Assembly: GCA_030374765.1 (NCBI GenBank)
Contig: JARGXX010000002.1
Location: 1,054,001-1,118,000 of the forward strand
From: Agarophyton chilense
Taxonomy: Eukaryota; Rhodophyta; Florideophyceae; Gracilariales; Gracilariaceae
Length of the DNA stretch: 64,000 nucleotides
Direction: 5' to 3'
Under the pieces are notes generated by a model, which worked only from the letters and a program-made list of their open reading frames with translations, was not told the origin of the DNA and made no database searches. Shown piece after piece: positions 54,567 through 64,000 of this stretch. A program made the position numbers and the translations under genes. Within the stretch, counting starts at the first letter, position 1; every line of letters begins with the position of its first letter.

Positions 54567-54579
54567 CCTACCCTCTCTC
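54567..54579. repeat. Likely LINE target duplication, right copy
   Basis: CCTACCCTCTCTC, identical to 48445-48457. Confidence 0.55.
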
Positions 54580-56580
54580 GCTCGCCTACTATACAAAGGT
54601 AGATTTATTTCTTGCATCATCTGCTGATATTAAAGGTTGGAACCAAATGCACATACTCAGATGTAACACAATGGCTTTCAAGGACACGAGGAAATAGTGA
54701 ATAAATTATGTTGGACGTATTTCACTGACGCTAGGGAAAAGCCACACAGAAGCTTTGCTGTATCGGGGCCGATCAGCGTTCGATATGCGAGTTATATCCA
54801 CGATCCTCGTGTGTTACCGTGCCATTCGACTGCAAATTAAGACCCTCGTCTTTGGCTCGGAACCATAATTTGCCCTCTCGTTAGGGGTGGAAACAATGGC
54901 AAAGGGATTACTGCATAGAGGAGCAATCCCATCACACAATCTCCGAGCGCAAGTCGTCTGCCATCCCGTTGCAATCTTTTCATTTAGATTTTAATTCCTA
55001 CCGTAATCCCAAACTCTTAAAACTCTTTTCTCTAGTACAAATTCTTTCTTCTTACTCATCATGCTCAATAGCTTCAAAAAAGTTCAGGTTGGGCCATGAC
55101 GATCGCACACGTCTAAGAATCCTTTGATTAGACTAGCATCAGGACACTTAAAGCAGCCGACGTTCTTTGTTTCCATGATGGCAGAACTATCGGCAAACTT
55201 GATCTCAGCATTCATTGCTTCAATCGCGCAATCACTTGCTTACTGAGTAATCTCAGATTGCTCAAAGAGATATTAGAATTGATCACAATCCCATCGCTTA
55301 AAACGCACCCCTGCGCCTCGTACCCAAATATCTGCACTTCATTGACGGTCCATTTTTTATAGATATTCAAAATCGAGAGCGCAACGTTTGCATATGGTAG
55401 AGAAACAGCGTTCTTGTTTTTGTCCTTTTAGAGGTGCTCAGAATGTATCGCTCTACATTGCAAATGGCTATTTCTTCAGCTGCTCAAAGTTCATTTCTGG
55501 CTATATTGGACCCAAGAGCAAGCAGCTTGGGTTTAAAAATAACTAGCTACAAGAATGTATCTTTTATTTGTTTGTGAGATATGTGCTCCTCTGTACGTTG
55601 TGACTATTCAGACAGCTTAACCCTCATACGTTTTCCCGACTTCACCCTCCTCCTAATTAATGAGCAATCATGCACTCCTTTCAATGTAGATATGATAGAT
55701 CCTAGAATTCAGAATCCTTCAGGGATGGAAAAGGGTTCTGCCGTTTGCATTATAACAAACTAGTATACAGTTTCCGGGCAAAACGCAACCCAATGTTTTT
55801 TTTTTTAAGTCTTCACTTCAGGCCACTCTTTATTCTGTTTACATCTTGCGGCAGATGTGCACTGTCGTGCTTGATAGTATCTATTAGACCGATGGCCTCA
55901 TATGAAGCCAATTTTTATTTCTTTGTACTTCCGCAAAAAATACGATCCACAAGCTCTGCATAACTGTAACATATTGTTAAACCCTCTGACTTTGTTGGCA
56001 TCTACCTTTGAAGTATGCAACATTAAATGATTAAACCAGATGTTTAGTTTTGACATGTTTGTCTAGGATTGCGTAAGGCCAACTTTTTTTGTGATTGTTA
56101 TACTTGCACCAACTTTGGTTGGCTATACCAAAAAATATATCATTTTGAAGAAGAAATTAAAAGCTATGTTTTATAAGTTTTCTGATTCTTTTCGTCAATG
56201 ATAAGGATAAATGGTTTTTATTTATGTTGAAAAAAAGAAAGACAGATTCGAAACCGAACCTTTTTACAATTTCAGTTTTTTCTGGACTGTACCCAGTACA
56301 TAGAGCGTTTACGGGAATGCATGATGGAATTGGTGTCTTTTGGCTAAAGAAATACCTGCGTGCCTAGCAAAGAGAGTAAGATAAAAAGGATCCAGGCCAA
56401 TAAAATTTGTTCGAAAAGAGTTACCAACCAAAAGAGTGAAAAAGGGAAACAATAGCATACAGTCGGGGGAGCAAAGCTTTACGAACGAAACAAAATGCAA
56501 CCAAAATATAGAAACCTTATCCAGGGAGCGAAAATACAGAAGTTTTCAAAAACAGACAACAGCAGCAGTTTTACTTCTTT
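54580..56580. other. No gene seen
   Basis: AT-rich sequence with only short, unsupported frames (the longest is about 72 codons at 55745-55963). Confidence 0.35.
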
Positions 56581-56589
56581 TGTAGACTC

Positions 56590-57520
56590 GGGGTGACTCA
56601 GTTTACCCAAGCCAATGCGGCAAAACCTCTGAAGAGAGTCCTAGCGCGCGCAAGCGAAAAAAACCTAGAGCGGCAAGAATCCGATGGTAGAAGACATATT
56701 AAGCGACAATTCGAGACTTTTAAGGGCATCATATAGTAAAAAAAGACTACAGTGAATTTTTTATTCTAAAAAAATGCAAATAATAAAATGTATATCCAGC
56801 CAGCAGTGCTGGGCAAACACATATACACCCTGCGTGTACGAGGAGTTTGTAGTTCATTGATGCTTTGTAATAGGGGTAAGACTCATAACAACATGCAACC
56901 GATAAATATTCCTAGGTCGTAGGAAATCATCTTCAAAAAAGTTAAACTTCATTTTTTATTTTATTTTTAGAAAATCTCTGAAAGTTTATATTTATGAGCG
57001 CTTTGCAAGCATTTAATATCGGGTTGTTTAGCTAACACAGCAAAGCGACTTTATATAACGCATGTTGCGAGCAGTGGAGTCGATGCATACCTACTAAGAT
57101 TAGTGCAAGTCCTAAATGCAGCTCTTGAAGATGTAGGGAGGGTAAGTCTACCGTAAACAACACGGCACAAAATTTGAAGAGAGTCGTAGCACGCGCAAGG
57201 GGAAAAAACTTAGAACTCGATTGAGAAAGATATGCCGAGCCGGAATGCAAGACCGCCGAGCCACTATGAAGTGTAGAGAACTACAGTGAACTTCTTACCT
57301 TAAAAAAACGCAGATACTAAGAAATACAACTAGCCAGCAATGCTGTGTGTACACGTGTATATCTCGCATGCACGACCAATCCATTGGGCGATGATGCACG
57401 CTAATAGAGGCAAGCTTAACAACCTGCAAGCGGTAAAAATACCAGTCGTCGGAAACCACCTTAACAAAAATGCACTTTAACTACCTTCACTCCTTTTTTA
57501 TTTGCGACTTTTCATACATA
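56590..57520. repeat. Diverged direct duplication, period about 560 bp
   Basis: 56590-56970 and 57150-57520 align along their length: AAGAGAGTC-TAGC-CGCGCAAG, ACTACAGTGAA-TT, CAGCCAGCA-TGCTG, AACAACATGCAA-CG and TCGTAGGAAATCATCTT-like landmarks occur in the same order. Part of each copy can be read as KRVLARASEKNLE and KRVVARARGKNLE. These may be old copies of a short coding sequence or of a repeat element. Similarity is imperfect, so the duplication is old. Confidence 0.6.
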
Positions 57521-59390
57521 AGAATGGGAATAAAGCTCGCAGTTTTCGGGTAAAAAACGCTCACAACATCAGTAGTACAAGAATCATTTAGAGCCACAAG
57601 ACTTTGGCCGAAAGACTTTAGGTTTTTTTAATGGGTGAAATTTTTTTTACTAACGTTACTGTTTCATTACACTCGTGGTCAAAGCCAAATAAAGTAGGAA
57701 GACGTTCTCAACATGTTATCGCCGTAGCTGAGATTTTAAAAGACGTCACTCCGCCTTCGAAAACATGTAATGCGGTAAAAACGTACGTCAAAGAATCCAA
57801 TAAATATAAAAAATTGTATATGTATGCATTCAGATTCTAAAGCAAATTTTGAAGTGGTCGGTGTAAGATCTGTTTGGTTTTACTCCTTCCGCAGCATATT
57901 TTGCAGTGTACCTAACTAATCGGGACAGATTGGATGAAAGAAAGCAAAAAACAAGATACTTTTTGCCAAAAGAAAGAAAAGAGAAAATAATTCTGCCAAA
58001 GGGCGAATGAATCGAGAAAAGTAGGTAGCTTAAAAGCGTGAAGAAAAGCGAAGAGCTGTAGACGCCAGGACAGAACAGAAAAATAATAAAAAGGGCGAAG
58101 AGACTGCAAAGGCTATTATAACCATCGATTTGGTTGCAAAATATAAAACGAAACGTCATGCTGATGAGTCCAACGAATTTCGAGAAGAACAGGTAACATC
58201 AATAGCTGGCAAAGACGTTCTTCAAAGCCCAAAAATTCTGGAAAAAGCAGAAAAGACTTTCAGAGAGAAAATGAGAAAGACAAGGATGGCAGCGCAAAAA
58301 AGCGGATAAACTTGAATCCACGAAAGAAACGAATATCCACACCCCTGATCCAGCATTATTAACACTTTGGGGTTGATGGAGACGTTTCAGCAACACATGT
58401 AGCTTTTGTGGCATCGGTGGGAGATCAAACTGTTCTCAACGAAGAGAAGTTCAAACCGTTTACGCTGCGGAGGAAAAGCGAGAGTGTTCATCCTTACCCT
58501 GTATGCCCAAATAAAGACCTCGTTCAGAACGGGGGAGTAGATTTGACGTAGCTCTGGAGGTGGTTAATCAATGATTAAGAGACTTCCCAAGGGTGAAGTG
58601 GACACCAAGATACTACTTTTGAGTAAAAATGTTTTTAATTTAGGGTGTGTTACGATTGGTTTTGCGCTGTCGGACTAAAAACATGTTCATGCTTGTCCTG
58701 TTGGGGAAGGGTTCCTGCGAATATGAATCTCATGTTCCGAGTCTATTGTAACCCTTCTATTAGCTACCTCAAATGCGTTGTTGAGTACAAACACCTTTTT
58801 AATACTTTTACGACAATTACCGGTTATGGTGTGTTGCGCAGTACTCAGCTGATTGCTCCAGAGCCGTCGAGTCAAAACACAGGACAATGTCGCACAGTCG
58901 CTTCGTCTGCGATGTCCGATGCCTTTACTCTCTGATGCTGCCAAGCTGATGTCAGCTTCTTATGCAGTTCAGTCGCGACCTTTCGGTTCATTCTACTCAG
59001 TTTCTCTAAACTGTCATTTACTTATTCCCTTACGTCAACGGTCAACACCTTAGTTCTTATCGACCGCTGACTTGGGTCGACCGTTCCTCTGATCCGATTA
59101 AGCAAAGGTCTAGGTGTAACAGGTGGTAGTTGATAGGGTCTATAAGTTTTGCAGGTGCTGGTTTGTCGTTGGCTTTTTGAACTTTGCGAAGCCATTGTAC
59201 TGCGAAAGACGTCATATTGGTCTGGATGGTTTGACGGATGGAGGGCTGGTTCTTGAGGAGTTGTAGCGCTGCTTGGCGCCTCAGTTTTTCTTGTTTTCGT
59301 TCTTCATGCCTCCGTTTGAAGGTGGTGTCATTGCCCGCATTGACGGTGGCATTCTGGGCTGTAACATTTCGGAGAACAAACATTTTGGTT
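57521..59390. other. No firm gene; scattered short frames
   Basis: Short frames at 57631-57840 and 58645-58935 (plus) and 59057-59416 (minus, Lys/Arg/Gln-rich) have no recognised motif. The last may be a trailing part of the LINE relic to its right. Confidence 0.3.
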
Positions 59391-59399
59391 GGAACGAGT

Positions 59400-60250
59400 T
59401 GGGTCTTGAAGTGCATGGTCAGTGCTTATGGTCAACAAGGTTTCGATCATCAATTCAAGACCTTTGTTCGCGCCACCGACTAAAAGGACTGTATCAAATT
59501 GGGCCGTGCACCAACTTGAGCCTTTCATAAGGGCTAGTTCTTTGCGTTCTCGTAGTGGAGGCAGGCATAGATTTCTTGATGCTCTTCCCACCTCAAAACA
59601 AAAGTGTCGTCATCATTAAACATTTCCGGTCGACAATTGCACATTATCCCCTTCCCAAGAGATGAGTGTGCCGCGGGTTCAAGAAAGGAAAGTGTCCTAC
59701 AGACAGCTATGAGAGAAGCTTTTCTGCCTCTCGCTATGTGAAAAATTTTCTAGTTGTGGACGTAATGCAACAGGTATTAATTCCTGCTCGTCCGAATTTT
59801 CGTTCTTCCATGAACTCTGAATAGTCTACAAGAACCACGAGTTGTTCTTCCCTCAGCAAAAGAAACGCTCTGTTAGCAAACTTATTCACTATTGTATTCG
59901 AAAGTACTCCACGGTGATTGGGTACCCAAACACATTCCGCAGTGTATACATTGTATCGCAAAGAAAAATGAAACCAGCTGCATTGAATGTGATTGACTTC
60001 GCAATGAGGATTGTAGATTTTCGAGTACACTGCGAGTCGTTCATGATTTAACTAGTCCTCTCCCAGACGCGTGGACCATCATCAAGATTTCTAGTGCGCT
60101 TTGGATTACCAAAGACTCACCCACAGGAGAAGATGTAACAACTCTTGCAATTACAAGCTATGTTTCTGACTGCTTTTATCCACTCCCCCCTACTGCACAC
60201 GCCCCTCCTCGAAACACAGAAACTTCTAACGATATCATTGCAACCTAGGG
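59400..60250 (-). mobile_element. Second LINE relic, same family
   Basis: Minus-strand frames match the LINE at 48.5 kb in order: VWVPNHRGVLSNTIVNKFANRAF (versus VWIPSHCGIPRNDMVDNLAKEAL), CNCRPEMFNDDDTFVLRW (versus CTCRPGVLNDVDHYVLRC) and NLCLPPLRERKEL (versus ICLPPVQERQGL). The blocks fall in different frames with stops between them, so it is decayed. Both ends are approximate. Confidence 0.65.
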
Positions 60251-60525
60251 GCGCTCTGTATCTACAACTAGTCGCCTTCATTTTTGAGTTTGTAGGCCAT
60301 TAGAAATCCATTGTCATATTCAGCAACTATATCTGAAATTCATTTGCACTTGCCTTATCATTCAAAAAACATGTCATACATATTCTCGTGAGCGCCACAC
60401 TTACGCGACCTTCTTTGTCTATTGCGTATACAAATAAAGGTTCCAAGCCAAAAACCAAACACCTATACCTTCAGAATGACGCTAATCTTTACGATAGGAA
60501 CAAACAAGGCGAAGGGCAGCAAAAC

Positions 60526-61959
60526 ATGGAGAACCACATTTCGTTTTCGTTCCTTTTGCTCCTTTGCTTCCTTTCTTATGTCAAAGGACACGGCATGATG
60601 TGCACACCTCGACAGAGAGGGGCGTATCATGCTAAAGACAAATGCGGGTCAAATTTATCTGAACCTCCCAATCCAATAACGGATTACTGCCCTCACTGCC
60701 TGAACGGGGGTACTGTGGCCACTGTCAAACAAAATCTACCTCCGGGAGGATGGAAAGAATATGATCCAATAAGAGATGAGTCTACCATGAAGAGAGCTGG
60801 ACTGTGTGGCGACCCAAGAGCAAACAATGATCACATGCTAGGCGGGAAGTTCATGAAATATGACAAGACCCCCATTGTCAAAAAATGGAAGAGTGGAAGT
60901 GTGGTTGACCTTCAGGTAGAAGTAGACACGAATCACAATGGATATTTTGAATTCTTTCTTTGCGACTTGGATACCTGTGGCGTTTTGGATATATCTGAGA
61001 AGTGTTTCAAAAAGCATTGCTATCCTTTAAAGAGGACTAGGGTCCCCAAGTGTCAATCACCAACAGAGAAAACTCACACTCAATGCGGACCAATTGACGA
61101 GAAGTACCCATCTCGGTTCTATGTTCCTTGTCGAAAAACTGGTCACGTTGGAATACATCTTTTAGGTGGAGATGGAACAATGTTATATAAGTTACCCGAT
61201 GGAGTGTCTTGCGCGCATTGTGTTTTACAATGGTACTGGGCATCTGGAAATTCTTGTGCGCCTCGTGGGTTCCTAAATTACTTCGAGAAGTATAATAATC
61301 CCTTCGGAACGACTTGTGACAGTGATGGGGGTGGCAAGGGAGCGCATAGAAAAGGAATGGGTAGCTGCGGTGGCCAAGTTGTTCCTGAGGAATTTTGGTC
61401 TTGCGCTGATGTTAGTATCACTGAGAGCACAACCCAACAATCCTCAGGGAAGGGAGGCTCCAAGCCTTCAAAAACGGATTCCGTTCCTCCAAAACAGTCC
61501 AAAAATACCCCTCCTCCTCCTCCGCCAAAGAACAATCCAAAACCAACTAAACCTCAATCAGGTGTTACAAGTAAGCCAGGTTCACAAGCCGCCAATCCTA
61601 GGCCCCAAAAGGAAGAAGCTTCACCCGCACGGAAGCCTAAGCCACCACAAAAGGATCGCCCAAAAAGACGTCCAACACAAAGAAGATGTGTTAATGAGCA
61701 CGGTACTTGCAACGGAAAGGTTCGATGCTGTGGTTCAGAGCACGTCTGTGTTTACAAGCCCAGCGCTGAACGCTTTATGTGTGAAATATGGTGGAAATTA
61801 TGGAGTGAAGTTAAGGGTGGTGGAATGGACCGAGCTGTCATTACGGAAGGAAAACTATTTGATGATGAGAAAGATGACTTTAATAGAGAATTTGACTACG
61901 AAGGATATGGTGAAGAAGAGAGCCTGGAAGACTACATGGGAAGCGACAAGGAGCTGTAA
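60526..61959 (+). CDS. AA15-like lytic polysaccharide monooxygenase, 477 aa, secreted
   Basis: A predicted copper enzyme that oxidises glycosidic bonds of chitin or cellulose outside the cell. Residues 1-21 (MENHISFSFLLLLCFLSYVKG) are a signal peptide whose cleavage exposes His22, needed as the N-terminal half of the copper histidine brace. His103 in NNDHMLGGKFMKY fits the second His. CGDPRAN before it and the Cys-rich body (to about residue 295, ending CADVSI) match the AA15 group, once named chitin_bind_3-like. A Pro/Lys/Ser linker (about 320-385) leads to a six-Cys module, CVNEHGTCNGKVRCCGSEHVC, resembling a cystine knot, perhaps a carbohydrate-binding part. The tail is very acidic. The start is the ATG at 60526; the frame is open further up without a signal-like leader. 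Single exon. Confidence 0.8.
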   Translation: MENHISFSFLLLLCFLSYVKGHGMMCTPRQRGAYHAKDKCGSNLSEPPNPITDYCPHCLNGGTVATVKQNLPPGGWKEYDPIRDESTMKRAGLCGDPRANNDHMLGGKFMKYDKTPIVKKWKSGSVVDLQVEVDTNHNGYFEFFLCDLDTCGVLDISEKCFKKHCYPLKRTRVPKCQSPTEKTHTQCGPIDEKYPSRFYVPCRKTGHVGIHLLGGDGTMLYKLPDGVSCAHCVLQWYWASGNSCAPRGFLNYFEKYNNPFGTTCDSDGGGKGAHRKGMGSCGGQVVPEEFWSCADVSITESTTQQSSGKGGSKPSKTDSVPPKQSKNTPPPPPPKNNPKPTKPQSGVTSKPGSQAANPRPQKEEASPARKPKPPQKDRPKRRPTQRRCVNEHGTCNGKVRCCGSEHVCVYKPSAERFMCEIWWKLWSEVKGGGMDRAVITEGKLFDDEKDDFNREFDYEGYGEEESLEDYMGSDKEL

Positions 61960-63348
61960 CGATGGCGGTCACGTTCGCTCAGTGTTGTCCCTCGTAAAAC
62001 GGCAAGAGACGACAGAATATTGGGTAGATTTTAAGGTCCAGCTATGGTCTGAGTTGCCCTCGTTAACATATTTCGGCAACTCTGATGTTGCTATTTCTTC
62101 AGTTGTCGCACTATTCTGCATACGCTATCTAGACCATTTTCACGGTGTATTGGCAAGAGGGAACGTGATATCTAAGAATTTGACGTGGGAGACATGCCTC
62201 AGTGGTCATTAAAGAAATAGGGGGAACCCTACTACCCGTTTATCAACTGTTTAGAGACACGAGTCCTGGACAACCAAGGTAGGTAGGTAGAAGAGAAAAA
62301 CTACTTTCAAGGACTTGCGCAACAATTGCAATTGCAATCGCACGTGCGTGAATCAGATAGCGGTTGTGACCAGGGGGGTAACCAATGCGATGGGGATGGG
62401 ATTGCTTTGCCCGGTTTCCATCCCACAATGAATTGCAGATGGATTGCTCACCCTTTACCCTGGTCAGCAATCCGATGGCAATCTCTGTTCTGAAATCGCC
62501 ATCAGATTGCAATATCGTTATTGATGACGACACGATCAGGACGTGTGGTTTGCAAGTACGGTTCTCGTCGTTCAGCGAGAAACATATGTACATGAAACAA
62601 ATACAAAATGTTTGAGCCCCGGCTTCAATAATGCTTTTGGGCAACATCACTCATGTCACCATGTCTGAAACACCTAATTCCACATTTCTTTCGGCGTCTA
62701 TTGTGGATAATCCCTTTGAGAGCCAGAATAATCCTGTAACACCCCCATCGGTGTTACAGGAATAAAATTTCAAATGAGAAGGCGCGTTTCAGTGCTGTCC
62801 TGGCCTTGTTCTTTGTATTCATCGCCAGGAAGACAGCAAGATTGACAGCCCCTCCGATTCATTTCGATGGTAGTCCTTTCGTTAAACTTTCTATGGCTGC
62901 GACTAATGTGGGTACGGACGGAACAGGCTTGAAACTCAAACACATCGCCAAACCTCCCTTACTGAATACAAGTTGTATCCAAAATCGAGCATCTAAATCC
63001 TTTTAGCTGTAAAGGGCTAGGATTGCTACCTCTCGCGCACAACAGCGCCACATCATTCCAGCTCAAAACTTGGCGCGTCCTCACTAGAAAGATTTCGCTG
63101 CTCTCTAGTGTGCATGGAAGCAAAAAAGAGACGGGCGAGAACGGCTTCTCAAGAGGAAACGCGAAGGGTTTTCGAGGAATTCTGGTAAACAGACAAGCTA
63201 ATCTTTTTACGGGTTTGGCTTTCAATGTTTTCCCTTATAAGAATCAGCCATTCAACTGTGTTAGCGTTTAAACTTGAAGTCAGTAGTGATGCAGAAGGAA
63301 GTAAGTAATTTTAACAGTTTGCTTTTCATAAGACATGCTTTTGCAGCC
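61960..63348. other. Intergenic; hairpin and ATTGC-rich patch
   Basis: No convincing gene. 62320-62520 is dense in GATTGC, GCAATC and CAATTGCAATTGC words. The frame at 62806-63006 has no motif. Confidence 0.35.
62733..62760. repeat. Perfect 11-bp hairpin
   Basis: CCTGTAACACC and GGTGTTACAGG are separated by a 6-nt loop. No run of T follows, so it is not terminator-like, and it does not match the histone stem-loop. Confidence 0.6.
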
Positions 63349-63999
63349 CTAGGCCCTTCTTTCGGTAAATGCCGCCGAAGTAAACGCCGGGGGCCCACCT
63401 CCATTTCCAAAAACTAGACCATTCGAATTCCCCGCTAAAGCAGCAAATCCTGACGCGGATCCAGACGATTTCCCAAATCCTGTTCCCGTGGCCAACGCTC
63501 CAAATGGTGAACCACCGGCCATACCTGCAGAGCTCACTCCTAGCCCGAGGATTGGCGTGGACTGCTTACCAAAGCTTGACTCCCCAAACCTTGGGACAGG
63601 CATGGCGAACGGGGAGCTCTGAGCTCCAATAGGAGAAGCGTTTCCGAATGTTGTTGATGGCGTGCCAATAGCAGAAAGAGCTCCGAAGACCGGTGCTTCA
63701 CCAATGCTCGAAGTCATCCCGAAAGAAGCACTGGCTCCGAAGGGCGAACTTTGAAGTCCAGGATTCGCTCCCATTGGATTGGCATTTGGAGTCCTAAAGC
63801 TTCCAGGGGATGCGTTCAACTGCTGTATACCAAAAGGGGCTCCCATTTGAGAGGAGGATTGAGCAAATAATTGCGCACCAGACACCGGTTTTCCAAATGC
63901 TGACGAGAATGCTTGACCAAAGAGAGAGCCACCAGTCGTGGTCGGGTTTGAGAAACCATGACTACCAGAATGGCTTGAAGTTCCCATGCTTGTATCCAT
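63349..63999 (-). CDS. FG-repeat nucleoporin, possibly partial
   Basis: 216 residues made almost wholly of Gly, Ser, Ala, Phe, Pro and Thr with repeated FG dipeptides in LFGQ, PFGA, SAFGKP, VFGA and TGFGKS contexts, the mark of a nuclear pore FG domain. It ends in GGGPPAFTSAAFTERRA, which recalls the C-termini of Nup214/Nup159-type proteins (FTQMR-like). The first Met falls at the window edge (63999), so the protein may extend beyond the window and only its tail be seen. FG domains fill the pore and bind transport receptors. Confidence 0.7.
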   Translation of the reverse strand: MDTSMGTSSHSGSHGFSNPTTTGGSLFGQAFSSAFGKPVSGAQLFAQSSSQMGAPFGIQQLNASPGSFRTPNANPMGANPGLQSSPFGASASFGMTSSIGEAPVFGALSAIGTPSTTFGNASPIGAQSSPFAMPVPRFGESSFGKQSTPILGLGVSSAGMAGGSPFGALATGTGFGKSSGSASGFAALAGNSNGLVFGNGGGPPAFTSAAFTERRA

Positions 64000-64000
64000 A

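Noticed and set aside
59328-59591. Possible reverse transcriptase motif (FDTVLLVGGAN resembling ADDTVLL)
   Set aside because: The preceding residues (NLCLPPLRERKEL) align with the LINE C-terminal tail at 48.5 kb, so this is sequence after the RNase H and not a polymerase.
1-64000. CRISPR arrays, bacterial operons, rRNA and tRNA genes
   Set aside because: None seen. The spaced palindromes at 23.5-24.0 kb are not a CRISPR array: units are long hairpins with related, not unique, linkers. A tRNA covariance-model scan was not possible.

Overview
The window is nuclear DNA of a eukaryote, most likely a red alga. Its host genes are mostly single-exon: a plant-type SHAQKYF MYB, an organelle-type Deg/HtrA protease with a transit-peptide-like start, APC8/CDC23, a trithorax-type SET protein, an AA15-like copper oxygenase and an FG nucleoporin. 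They sit between large mobile elements. The taxonomic call is inference from gene style; no species marker is present.

Layout. 0-7 kb holds decayed coding relics that I could not assign. 7-26.4 kb is dominated by two related DNA transposons of the Plavaka-like branch of the CACTA group, lying head to head. Copy A (about 7.0-13.4 kb) is old and decayed. Copy B (13,383-26,425, about 13 kb) is young, has 19-bp perfect terminal inverted repeats and a possible CAG target duplication, and carries four genes: a Plavaka-like transposase, a coiled-coil companion protein that is also in copy A, a DNA methyltransferase (DPPY type) fused to a SET domain, and a protein with a ParB/sulfiredoxin-like motif. 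An array of four long palindromes fills the divergent promoter region between the last two. This cargo-bearing transposon is the most unusual system in the window.

26.4-35.7 kb is a graveyard: a DIRS-like tyrosine-recombinase retroelement fossil, a 16-bp tandem repeat and a pogo-like transposase relic. 35.7-48.1 kb is the host gene core: an unknown helical protein, the SET/PHD protein, the MYB and Deg genes sharing a 298-bp divergent promoter region, and APC8. 48.4-54.6 kb is a 5'-truncated LINE fragment split by a nearly perfect, whole-looking Copia element (329-bp LTRs, ACGGT duplication). 54.6-60.3 kb holds a diverged duplicated block and a second LINE relic. 60.5-64 kb holds the AA15-like gene and the nucleoporin gene, which may continue past the window edge.

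In copy B the genes suggest a division of labour: the transposase moves the element, and the methyltransferase-SET protein and the ParB-like protein could mark DNA or chromatin or manage the palindromic region. That functional link is inference. In copy B three of the four genes carry in-frame stops or a small duplication, so this particular copy is probably no longer fully active.
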